From Actinospineispora spinosispora DSM 44797 (GTDB lineage: Bacteria > Actinomycetota > Actinomycetes > Mycobacteriales > Pseudonocardiaceae): a stretch of DNA of 64,000 nt. The first letter of the stretch is position 1. Every line of letters starts with the position of its first letter. The notes beneath the pieces are model-generated. The model had not been told where the DNA came from, searched no databases, and saw only the letters and a list, made by a program, of their open reading frames with translations. Of the stretch, positions 34,619 to 42,070 are shown piece by piece. The stretch spans positions 66,417 to 130,416 of the forward strand of contig NZ_KE386833.1 of the NCBI RefSeq assembly GCF_000429025.1, in the 5' to 3' direction. Position numbers and translations under genes: made by a program.

Positions 34619-35380
34619 GTGGGTGCCCGAACCCTGACCGTGCACCTCGTGCGGCACGGCGAGACGGAGAGCTACGACCACGACGTCGGACTCACCGGGC
34701 TCGGCCGGGCCCAGGCCGGGGAGCGCGGAACGGCACTCGCCGACGAGTTGCACGACGGTGACCAGGTGGCCTTCTGTCATCCGCCGACCCTGCGGGCCCG
34801 GGAGACGTGTGAACTCGTCCGACGAGCCGTGGTCGATCGGGTGCGGGCGCGAGGGATCGTCGTGACCGACACCGGGACCGTCGTCGAGCCCGGCTATCGC
34901 AACGTGCAGGTGTGGGCGGACGGTACGCCGAGGGAACCGACCCAGGTGCGACGTCGGGCGACCGAGCTTCTGGCCGGGACGTCGCTACCTCCGGGTTGGG
35001 CCGTCGAGGCCGACCGCTTCTGGCGTGCCCACGACGAGACCGGAGACGCCATGCGCTTCTGGCTCACGACGCCGTTGCTGTGGCACGAGCCCCCCGCGTC
35101 GGTCGTTCGGCGCATGCTCGACACGTCGGCCGCGCGCCTCGCGGCCGGGCTCACCGGCCATGTCGTGGTCGGGACCCACTCCGGCTGTCTGCGTGCGCTC
35201 GTCTGGTGGGCGGCGGGCGCGGATCCGGGCGAACCGGACAACGGCGCCGAGGTCGTGGTGCGGCTGACGGCCGGTAGCGACCTGGTGAGCGTCGGTTACG
35301 GCGGGCAGGAGTGGCGGTGCCGGGCTCCGAACGGTCCTCCCGACTGGTCGGTCGCGCGGGACCAGTGGGCAGGCTCGTGA
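34619..35380 (+). CDS. Histidine phosphatase superfamily protein
   Basis: A 253-residue phosphoglycerate-mutase-like phosphatase. The phosphohistidine motif LVRHGETES (His13) is at the N-terminus and the second catalytic His lies in VVVGTHSGCLRALV. The last gene of the shell operon, it could remove the phosphate placed on a phenolic substrate by the PEP-synthase-like pair, or act on a CoA or sugar phosphate. Start codon is unclear: GTG 34619 is chosen as closest to the fold; TTG 34607 would overlap RidA. Confidence 0.78.
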   Translation: MGARTLTVHLVRHGETESYDHDVGLTGLGRAQAGERGTALADELHDGDQVAFCHPPTLRARETCELVRRAVVDRVRARGIVVTDTGTVVEPGYRNVQVWADGTPREPTQVRRRATELLAGTSLPPGWAVEADRFWRAHDETGDAMRFWLTTPLLWHEPPASVVRRMLDTSAARLAAGLTGHVVVGTHSGCLRALVWWAAGADPGEPDNGAEVVVRLTAGSDLVSVGYGGQEWRCRAPNGPPDWSVARDQWAGS

Positions 35381-35417
35381 GCTGAACCGGCCGTTCGGGC
35401 CGGATGTCCAGCCCGGT

Positions 35418-35434
35418 GTCCGTCCCTGTTGGAC
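35418..35434. promoter_or_regulatory. IclR-type operator before the SDR pair
   Basis: GTCCGTCCCTGTTGGAC, sharing CCTGTTGGAC exactly with the site at 30645. It lies 111 bp before the first SDR gene in a 164-bp gap that also contains a LacI-type operator. Confidence 0.55.
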
Positions 35435-35507
35435 GGCAAAGTCGCCGAGGTCGTCACACCTGGCTCGGTGGTTCGGCTCGACCGATTTGGTGTAGCGTTC
35501 AACTAAA

Positions 35508-35521
35508 TGCAAACGTTCGCA
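35508..35521. promoter_or_regulatory. LacI-type operator 3
   Basis: GCAAACGTTCGC at 35509-35520 with matching A/T flanks gives the 16-bp palindrome ATGCAAACGTTCGCAT with one mismatched pair. It overlaps the likely promoter of the SDR pair, 24 bp before the start codon, a position suited to repression. Confidence 0.68.
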
Positions 35522-35544
35522 TTCGATGAAGGCGAGATCGGATC

Positions 35545-36333
35545 GTGAAGATCGACTACACCGGCCGGCGAGTGCTGGTCACGGGTTCCACAGGTGGCAT
35601 CGGCTTCGCCGCGGCCCAGGGCTTTCTGGCCGCGGGGGCGAGCGTCGTGGTCAACGGACGCAGCGCGGACAGGGTGGACGCCGCAGTGGCCAGGCTCGGC
35701 GGCCCGGGGCCGGCGGTCGCCGGGTACGCAGGTGATCTCAGTGGCGAGTCCGTGTGTTCCCGGCTGGTCGGGGAGTTTCCGGACATCGACGTCGTCGTCA
35801 ACAACGTGGGGATCTTCGGGCCGAGGGACTTCTTCGACACCCCGGACGGAGAGTGGGAGCGGTTCTTCCAGACCAACGTCATGTCCGGCGTCCGGCTGGC
35901 GAGGGCCTATGCGCCCGCGATGGTCGAGCGCGGCTGGGGGCGCATCGTCTTCGTCTCCTCGGAGTCGGCCGTCAACATCCCGGTCGACATGATCCACTAC
36001 GGATTCACCAAGACGGCCCAGCTGGCGGTCTCCCGCGGCCTGGCGAAGCGCCTCGCGGGGACGGGTGTCACGGTCAACGCGGTGCTGCCAGGACCGACCC
36101 TGTCGGAAGGCGTGGCGGAGATGTTCAGGGAGGACGCCGAGCGGACCGGCCGCAGCCTGGACACACTGGTCGGTGAGTTCATCGCGACCCAGCGCGGGTC
36201 GTCGATCATCCGTCGCGCCGCGACGGTGGAGGAGGTGGCGAACATGATCCTCTACGTCGCTTCCGACCTAGCCTCGGCGACGACCGGAGCGGCCCTGCGG
36301 GTCGACGGCGGTGTCGTGGACACCATCTTCTGA
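35545..36333 (+). CDS. SDR family oxidoreductase
   Basis: A 262-residue classical SDR. The cofactor motif TGSTGGIG is near 13-20, the NNVG variant of NNAG is present, and the catalytic Tyr152-x-x-x-Lys156 (YGFTK) is intact. It ends with RVDGGVV. NAD(P)-dependent; the substrate is unknown but by setting is a hydroxylated pathway intermediate. The start is GTG at 35545. A LacI-type and an IclR-type operator stand directly upstream, so it belongs to the locus regulon. Confidence 0.87.
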   Translation: MKIDYTGRRVLVTGSTGGIGFAAAQGFLAAGASVVVNGRSADRVDAAVARLGGPGPAVAGYAGDLSGESVCSRLVGEFPDIDVVVNNVGIFGPRDFFDTPDGEWERFFQTNVMSGVRLARAYAPAMVERGWGRIVFVSSESAVNIPVDMIHYGFTKTAQLAVSRGLAKRLAGTGVTVNAVLPGPTLSEGVAEMFREDAERTGRSLDTLVGEFIATQRGSSIIRRAATVEEVANMILYVASDLASATTGAALRVDGGVVDTIF

Positions 36334-36359
36334 CAGCCGGTTCCGAGGAGGGCACGGTC

Positions 36360-37154
36360 ATGGATCTCGAACTGAACGGGCGGGTGGCGCTGGTGACCGG
36401 CGGCAGTCGCGGGCTGGGGCTGGCCATCGCGCGCAGGCTGCTCGGCGAGGGTGCCCTCGTCGAGCTGTGCGGTCGAGGCGAGGCCGAGGGGCGCACGGCG
36501 GTACGGGAGCTCGGGGCCGGGGCGCAGTGGTCGACCTGCGACGTCACCGATGACGCCGCGGTCGCCGTGATGATCACCGGGGTGCTGGAACGGCACGGGC
36601 GGCTCGACGTCGTGGTCAACAACGCGGGGCGGTTCGGCGGAGGCCCGCTGGCCGAGCTGGAGGACGAGACCTGGCGGGAAGGGTTCGACACCAAGGCCCT
36701 CGGTGCGGCGCACACCGTCCGGCACGCGCGTGCGGCGCTCATCGCCTCCGGGAGGGGGCGGGTGGTCAACATCTCCGGGATCACCTCGGCCCTGGTGGTC
36801 CCGGGCGTGGCCGTCACCGGGGTGGCCAACGCGGCGCTCACCGCGTTGACCGCCTACCAGGCGCGGGACCTGCGGGAGTACCGGACGACGGTGAACTGTG
36901 TGGTGCCCGGCTACACCACCAGCGGAGTGTGGGAGGACCGGATAGCCGCCAGGGCCGAGGTCGACGGCACCGACGAGGCGACGGCCCGAGCGGCGATCCT
37001 CGCCGAGCGGGGGTTCGGAGAGGGCGCCCGGTGGGGCACCCCGGACGAACTCGCCTCGGTGGTGGCGTTCCTGGCGTCGGGACCGGCGAGCTATGTCAGT
37101 GGTGCCACCATCCGGGTCGACGGTGCGCAGTTCCCGGCGGTCAGCGCGCCGTGA
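36360..37154 (+). CDS. SDR family protein lacking the catalytic Tyr and Lys
   Basis: A 264-residue SDR-fold protein: TGGSRGLG cofactor motif near 14-21, NNAG intact, C-terminal RVDGAQF. At the active site the expected Y-x-x-x-K reads Thr153-x-x-x-Asn157 (TGVAN), and NISG replaces the usual SS stretch. It may be a non-catalytic partner of the preceding SDR or use another mechanism. It follows the first SDR by 26 nt in the same operon. The loss is seen directly; its consequence is inference. Confidence 0.82.
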   Translation: MDLELNGRVALVTGGSRGLGLAIARRLLGEGALVELCGRGEAEGRTAVRELGAGAQWSTCDVTDDAAVAVMITGVLERHGRLDVVVNNAGRFGGGPLAELEDETWREGFDTKALGAAHTVRHARAALIASGRGRVVNISGITSALVVPGVAVTGVANAALTALTAYQARDLREYRTTVNCVVPGYTTSGVWEDRIAARAEVDGTDEATARAAILAERGFGEGARWGTPDELASVVAFLASGPASYVSGATIRVDGAQFPAVSAP

Positions 37155-37186
37155 CGGTCGGGCCGGCCCGCTCGCGGCGGTGATGT

Positions 37187-37203
37187 GTCCAGCACCGTGG
37201 GAC
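37187..37203. promoter_or_regulatory. IclR-type operator before IclR regulator 2
   Basis: GTCCAGCACCGTGGGAC, the most divergent of the four GTCC-N9-GGAC sites, 43 bp before the ATG of the second IclR gene. Suggests autoregulation. Confidence 0.5.
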
Positions 37204-37246
37204 ACCCTGGGAGACAGTTCTTCGAGAGGAGCGTCAGACTCCAGAC

Positions 37247-38062
37247 ATGAGCGCATCGGTGGGTAAGGCGGCCGTGATCCTGCGGGCTTTCCGCCCGACG
37301 CTGGAGGTGCTGTCGGTGCGGTCGTTGGCCGAGTACACCGGCCTGCCCCGGTCCACGGTGCATCTGCTGTGCCGGACCCTGGTGGCGGAAGGTCTGCTGG
37401 AGTCGGTGCCGGGTGGTGGATATCGACTCGGTCCGCTCCTGCTCGAGCTCGGCGGGCTGATCATCGACCGCACCGGTCTGGTCGGCGCGGTGGAGGGGAG
37501 CGCGGCGGCGGTGCGCCGAGGCCCCGGCCAGGAGCTGCACGTCGGGCAGCTCGTCGACGGCTGGATCGTCTACGTTCACCGGGAGTCGGGGCCGACACGC
37601 GTCCGGATGATCAACTGGGTGGGCATGCGGGCGCCGGCCTTTCTGTCCGGGTGCGGCAAGAGCGCACTGTCGGCGCTGGATCCGGCGGACGCGGAGCACC
37701 GGGTGCGTCGTCTGTGCGCGCAGGAGGACCACCCGCTGCCGGACATGGCCGCGCTGGCCGAGGAGCTGGCGGCCGCTCGTGTCCGAGGCCACCTGGTGTG
37801 CCGTTCCTTCCAGCGTGGCCGGACCTCGGTCGCGGCCACGGTCATCGGTGCCGACGGACAGCCCGCCGGAGCGCTGTCCATAGCCGGACCCCACTCCACC
37901 TTCGCCCCCGCGCGGATACCGGAGATCGGTCGCGCCATCGCGCATGCCGCGGCCGTCACCAGTCACCGGCTCCAGCACACGATGCCTCGGTCGCGGGCCT
38001 TGGACCGAACGTGGCCGCCCAGCTCCAATCCGGCCCGCGCGTTCAGTTCGCGGGCGCTCTAG
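37247..38062 (+). CDS. IclR family regulator 2 (near-duplicate of regulator 1)
   Basis: A 271-residue IclR protein about 90% identical to the one at 29796-30602 over about 245 residues, including an almost unchanged recognition region (AEYTGLPRSTVHLLCRTLVAEGLLE) and effector pocket (MRAPAFLSGCGKSALSAL). The C-terminal tail after LQH is unrelated and Arg/Pro/Ser-rich. The two genes face away from each other's flanks so that they bracket the 30.7-37.2 kb module as an inverted duplication. With near-identical DNA-binding domains they should recognise the same sites. Confidence 0.9.
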   Translation: MSASVGKAAVILRAFRPTLEVLSVRSLAEYTGLPRSTVHLLCRTLVAEGLLESVPGGGYRLGPLLLELGGLIIDRTGLVGAVEGSAAAVRRGPGQELHVGQLVDGWIVYVHRESGPTRVRMINWVGMRAPAFLSGCGKSALSALDPADAEHRVRRLCAQEDHPLPDMAALAEELAAARVRGHLVCRSFQRGRTSVAATVIGADGQPAGALSIAGPHSTFAPARIPEIGRAIAHAAAVTSHRLQHTMPRSRALDRTWPPSSNPARAFSSRAL

Positions 38063-38074
38063 CGTCCCGTACCG

Positions 38075-38143
38075 CCTCGCAGACCGCCGTGTTGTGTCGC
38101 AGACGCCGCAGTGTCTGCGACACGACGTGACGCTCTGCGAAGT
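38075..38143. repeat. 69-nt palindromic repeat, copy C
   Basis: Third copy. Inner arms GTTGTGTCGCAGAC and GTCTGCGACACGAC pair with one G:T-type mismatch; relative to copy B the GCG/CGC step is changed to GTG/CAC on both sides, a compensatory change that keeps the stem. It lies between the convergent IclR-2 and sortase genes. Confidence 0.82.
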
Positions 38144-38160
38144 CGGGCGGCAGGGCGGGG

Positions 38161-38841
38161 TCAGCCGGGGGCGGCGGAGACGACGATGTTGTCGGCGTAC
38201 TGCCGGGTGATGGTGTTGAACTCGCCGCCGCAGGTGATGAGGACGAGATGTGGTGGTCCGGTCGTGGTGAACGTGCTCGCGGGTAGGTCGGCCTTCGCGT
38301 AGTGCTCGATGCCGGTGACGACGTAACGGTGCGGGCCGAGGTTGGTGTCGAGGGTCAAGGTCTGTCCGACCTGTGCCTGGGCGAGACGGAACAGTGCCCC
38401 GGGGCCGTCCTCGGCGGTGTCGACGTGGCCGGCGATCACGACCGCGCCGGGTCCGTTCGGGTCCGCGCCCTGCTGCCACCATCCCAGGGTGCGTGGCTGC
38501 TCGGGTATCCCGAGCTCCCCGTTGCCGCCGACCGCCACGGGGACCACGGGCGCGTCGACACCCACGTTCGGCATCCGGACCCGCGTCGGGATGGGCCGGA
38601 TGGGCTGATCCCACGACGCGGAACCCCGCCAGGACGTGTCGGCCCGCGTCGGCGGCGGGGCGGGCGGTGAGCCGGGCGTGGCCCAGACGAACCCGGCGAG
38701 CGCCGCGCTGGCCAGCGCGACGAGCGTGAGCGCCGCGGCTGCCCACAGCGCCTTGACTCGTCGCGCCGGCCGGCCCGGTGCCGGCGCGGTGTGCGGTCGA
38801 TCCGATGTCGGTGATGACGGGGCGAGAGAGCGCCGTGTCAT
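38161..38841 (-). CDS. Class F sortase
   Basis: A 226-residue membrane-anchored transpeptidase: one N-terminal transmembrane helix (about 29-51), a Pro-rich linker, then the sortase barrel with catalytic His139 (IAGHVDTA), Cys204 (LITCGG) and a following Arg (TITRQYADN). It attaches or processes surface proteins at the cell envelope. The neighbouring gene upstream encodes a protein with a WPPTG-type sorting signal, its likely substrate. The 13-nt gap suggests an operon of two or three genes. Confidence 0.9.
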   Translation of the reverse strand: MTRRSLAPSSPTSDRPHTAPAPGRPARRVKALWAAAALTLVALASAALAGFVWATPGSPPAPPPTRADTSWRGSASWDQPIRPIPTRVRMPNVGVDAPVVPVAVGGNGELGIPEQPRTLGWWQQGADPNGPGAVVIAGHVDTAEDGPGALFRLAQAQVGQTLTLDTNLGPHRYVVTGIEHYAKADLPASTFTTTGPPHLVLITCGGEFNTITRQYADNIVVSAAPG

Positions 38842-38854
38842 GTCTCGGCTGGTC

Positions 38855-39802
38855 CTAGGCCCGGCGGCGCCGCAGGGACAGGCCGGTCGCCACCGCTGCC
38901 GCCACGATCAGCAACGCACCCGCGATGAGCTCGGCGCCCGTCGGCGGCCAGGTCGAGGTGGCGGCTTCCCCGCCGCTTCCGGTGTTGACCGACGCGGGTG
39001 GCTGCGCGGGGGTCGGCGGGCCGTCCGGGGCGAGCGAGTCGGACGTCGAGCTGAGTCGCACGCCGTCGGGTCCCCGGGTGACCAGCACGGTGGTGCTCGA
39101 GTCGGGTGAGACCTGAACGGTGAGCGGGGCGGCGGCCTGGGTCGCGGTCACGGTGAGCGGTCCGGCCGGTCGGGCCTGGTAGGGGGTGATCGTGCCGTAC
39201 GCGATCTGTTGTGCCGGATCCTGACCCAAGGTCACCGAGATCGGCTCGCCGGTGGCTCCCTGCACCACGCGGACCAGGCCGGTGCCGGGCGGCGGGTTCG
39301 CCAGGTTCGCCTGTGCCGCGTTCCCCTGCAGGTCACCGTTCTGCCCGTTGTTGAACAGCACCACTGTGCTGGCCTCGCCGGCCTTGACGTTCACCAGCTT
39401 GGTGAGCGTCGAGGGTGTACTGGCCGGGGAACCGGCCGGACGCATCGACCAGACGTACTGGCCGGGTGGCAGCTCCATGAACGGGGTGAGGTTCGGGTAT
39501 CCGCCGGTGGCGATGTACCTGCCGTCCTGGCCGATCGCGGAGAAGTAGACGTCGAAGACGGGAGCCTGCGGTGCCAGGTGTCCCAGCTGCAGCAGCCCCT
39601 TCGACTCGTCGTGTGGGGCCAGTGGGCTGTTCGGATCGGGCCGTGTGGCCGGTGCGTCGGCCGCCGGTGCCGCCTGGGCACCGGGCCCGCCCGCACTGGC
39701 GGGCGCGCTGTTGCCGCAACCACCGACGAGCAGCACGGCACCGCCCGCCAGCAGGACCGCGCTCAGAAGCCGACCGACCGGATGGCCAAGTCCAACACGC
39801 AT
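38855..39802 (-). CDS. DUF4397 surface protein with lipobox and sortase-type C-terminus
   Basis: A 315-residue exported protein. A signal peptide ends in a lipobox-like LVGGC (Cys29), an Ala/Pro-rich linker follows, and residues about 70-260 form two repeats of the DUF4397 beta-sandwich (LLQLGHLAPQAPVFDVYFSA..., GLVRVVQGATGEPISVTLG...). The C-terminus is WPPTG (285-289), a hydrophobic helix and LRRRRA, the layout of a cell-wall sorting signal with Trp in place of Leu. Having both a lipobox and a sorting signal is unusual. It precedes the sortase gene. Confidence 0.82.
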   Translation of the reverse strand: MRVGLGHPVGRLLSAVLLAGGAVLLVGGCGNSAPASAGGPGAQAAPAADAPATRPDPNSPLAPHDESKGLLQLGHLAPQAPVFDVYFSAIGQDGRYIATGGYPNLTPFMELPPGQYVWSMRPAGSPASTPSTLTKLVNVKAGEASTVVLFNNGQNGDLQGNAAQANLANPPPGTGLVRVVQGATGEPISVTLGQDPAQQIAYGTITPYQARPAGPLTVTATQAAAPLTVQVSPDSSTTVLVTRGPDGVRLSSTSDSLAPDGPPTPAQPPASVNTGSGGEAATSTWPPTGAELIAGALLIVAAAVATGLSLRRRRA

Positions 39803-39839
39803 TGTTGCTCACGGTCCTTTCGTCAGAGATCAGTGGCTG

Positions 39840-40568
39840 TCATGAGCCGGCCAGTCCTTGCAACAGGTCGGGCGGTGCGTCGGGTGGGTAGACGACCTGG
39901 ACACCGGTCGGTGTGGCCGTCACGGCGGCAGGCCGGTAGGGCCCTTCCTGGGCCAGGAAGAACCCGCGTACCGACTCCACCTGGGCCGCCGGCACGTCGA
40001 GCATGAGCTGCCTGCGGGGCTGGTCGGCGGCGTCCGGATCGTCCATGGCCGGGAGGTCTCGTACCTGCACCGGTCCTCGCTGGACCAGCACCGCCAGGGT
40101 GGCCAGGATGCGCGGGTCGACCTTGCCCGCCGTGAAGAGGTTCTGCACCGGTTCACCGGCTTCGATCCGGCCGCTCCTACTGAGTGCCTGACCGACCGCG
40201 ATCCGAGCCTGGGTTCCGTCCGCGACCTGGGTGTCGGCGACGGGCGGGCCGGCGATCGGCTGGACGGCGGGAGCCGCGCCGCCGCCCAGCGTGCTGACCG
40301 CCACGACGACAGCGATCACCCCGACCAGTACGGCCAGCCCCACCATGTGTGTGGCCCGCCGCGAGAGCCCGGTCTGCTCCTTCTTCGCGTGAACCCCCCG
40401 GGGCGGCAGGCCCGGCATCGACGCCGGCTGCTGAGCCCGGCTCTTCTGATGCCGGCCCTCGGCTCCGGAGCGTGCGCGAAGCTCTCCCACGTTGACCCGG
40501 GTGCGGGTCTTCTTGGCGCGGTCACCGGAATGGCGATGGCGCGTGGGTCGTGCTGGAAAGCGCTCCAC
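39840..40568 (-). CDS. Single-pass membrane protein of unknown function
   Basis: A 242-residue protein not recognised. Residues 1-70 are very basic and should be cytoplasmic, a single transmembrane helix follows (about 74-95, MVGLAVLVGVIAVVVAVSTLGG), and the rest is extracytoplasmic with a DPRILATLAVLVQRGPVQVRDLP segment. The GTG at 40568 has GGAGG seven bases upstream. It is first in line with the DUF4397 protein and sortase, so it may serve the same surface structure. Confidence 0.68.
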   Translation of the reverse strand: MERFPARPTRHRHSGDRAKKTRTRVNVGELRARSGAEGRHQKSRAQQPASMPGLPPRGVHAKKEQTGLSRRATHMVGLAVLVGVIAVVVAVSTLGGGAAPAVQPIAGPPVADTQVADGTQARIAVGQALSRSGRIEAGEPVQNLFTAGKVDPRILATLAVLVQRGPVQVRDLPAMDDPDAADQPRRQLMLDVPAAQVESVRGFFLAQEGPYRPAAVTATPTGVQVVYPPDAPPDLLQGLAGS

Positions 40569-40873
40569 CGGGCAACCTCCCAGAGATCGTCTGCACGATC
40601 ACACGAGTCGTCTTGTTAACTCACCGTTAACGAGCGCAACACACGTTACAACAGGAGGGAGTGCCTTCGAACCTCCAAAAGAGCCTCGGTGTCCGCCTGA
40701 TAGCACTAAGGCTCGCGCGAATTTCGCTCTTTTCTGTCACCTGTAGTCAGCAAACGAGTGACGACATGTCCACCACTGGGTGGAGTCCGCCGTCACAGCC
40801 GCAGGTTGATAAGGATGCCCTCAGTGGGTTCTCGGGCCGCCTTCGCTAGGTCTCCCGGCCGGCCCGACCACGC
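40569..40873. other. 305-bp gap without a gene
   Basis: Two GTTAAC hexamers (40615-40620 and 40626-40631) lie about 45-65 bp before the membrane-protein gene and may mark its promoter. The remainder up to the CoA-transferase stop shows no gene, RNA or clear repeat. Confidence 0.4.
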
Positions 40874-42070
40874 TCATCCCCGCCGCAGGATCCGGTCGAT
40901 CTGCTCGGCGTCGTAGCCGAGGGATTCGAGCACCTCGCGGCTGTGCTGGCCGAGAGTCGGCGGCGCGGACCGCATGGCCGGTCGACGGCCGTCGAAGGTC
41001 AGGGGTGACGCGATCTGTTCGAGCGGGCCGACCTCGGGGTGATCCACCGTGCCGATCATTCCGAGTGCCTCGGTCTGCGGGCAGACGTAGACCTCCTCGA
41101 GCGTCCGGACGGGAGCGACCGGGACACCCTCGGGTTTCAACAGCCCGAGCCAGTGGGCGGTGGGCCGTGTGCGGATCTCCCCGGAGAGCTGGCGGTTGAC
41201 CTCCTCGCGGTGGCCGACCCGCCCGGCATTGGTTGCGTACCGAGGGTCGTCGGCGAGGTCGGACCGGCCCAGCGCGCGGCACAGCGATCCCCACTGGGCG
41301 TCGTTGCCGACGGCGACGACGAGATGCCCGTCGGCGGTCGGATAGGCCTGGTAGGGCACCAGGCTCGGATGCCCGGAGCCGAGCCTGGGCGGGTTCTGGC
41401 CGGTGGCGAAGTAGCCGGTGGCGAAGCTCCCGTGGAAAGCGAGCTGCGATTCGTAGAGCGATGTGGAGACGTACCGGCCGCGTCCCGTGCGTCCGCGTTC
41501 CACGAGCGCCGCGAGCACACCGGAGAGACCCCACATCGCCGCGCCGAGGTCGCCGAAGGCGAATCCGGCCTTGACCGGCGGGCCGTCGGGCTCGCCGGTC
41601 AGCGACATCAGCCCGGCGGCGGCCTGGACCACCATGTCGTAGCCGGGTTCGTCGCGCAGCGGTCCCGCCTCCCCGTAGGCGGAGATGTGCAGTGCGACCA
41701 GGCGCGGGTAGCGCTCGACGAGCGTCGGGCCGTGGTAGAGCCTGGCCAGCGAGCTGCCGGGGCGGAAGTTGTCGATGACGACGTCGCTGCGGTGCAGCAA
41801 CCGGTCGGCGACCTCCTGCCCGTCCTCGGTGGTGAGGTCGAGGGTGAGGGAGCGTTTGTTCCGGTTGACCGCCAGGTTGTAGGTGGCGTCCGTTCCGTTG
41901 AACGGCGGTCCCCACCGGCGGGTGGGGTCGCCGCCCTGTGGATGCTCGATCTTGACGACGTCGGCACCCAGGTCCGACAGTGCCTGGCTCACATAGGGGC
42001 CGGCCAGGATCTTGGACAGCTCCAGGACCTGGATCCCGGCGAGCGGAGCGGGTGGGGCGCCGTCCGTCAC
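40874..42070 (-). CDS. CaiB/BaiF family CoA transferase
   Basis: A 398-residue family III CoA transferase: LAGIQVLELSKILAGPYVSQALSDLGADVVKIEHPQGGD at the N-terminus, catalytic Asp145 (GYDMVVQA), and STSLYESQLAF. It moves CoA between carboxylic acids such as carnitine, oxalate or succinate derivatives. The GTG start at 42070 overlaps the stop of the acyl-CoA dehydrogenase gene (GTGA), so CoA activation and alpha,beta-oxidation of the same acid are coupled. The MHS transporter upstream probably imports that acid. Confidence 0.88.
   Translation of the reverse strand: MTDGAPPAPLAGIQVLELSKILAGPYVSQALSDLGADVVKIEHPQGGDPTRRWGPPFNGTDATYNLAVNRNKRSLTLDLTTEDGQEVADRLLHRSDVVIDNFRPGSSLARLYHGPTLVERYPRLVALHISAYGEAGPLRDEPGYDMVVQAAAGLMSLTGEPDGPPVKAGFAFGDLGAAMWGLSGVLAALVERGRTGRGRYVSTSLYESQLAFHGSFATGYFATGQNPPRLGSGHPSLVPYQAYPTADGHLVVAVGNDAQWGSLCRALGRSDLADDPRYATNAGRVGHREEVNRQLSGEIRTRPTAHWLGLLKPEGVPVAPVRTLEEVYVCPQTEALGMIGTVDHPEVGPLEQIASPLTFDGRRPAMRSAPPTLGQHSREVLESLGYDAEQIDRILRRG

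Noticed and set aside
17910..38143. CRISPR array from the three 69-nt repeats
   Set aside because: Copies are about 12 and 8 kb apart, each a single nested palindrome at a convergent gene end; there are no spacers and no cas genes.
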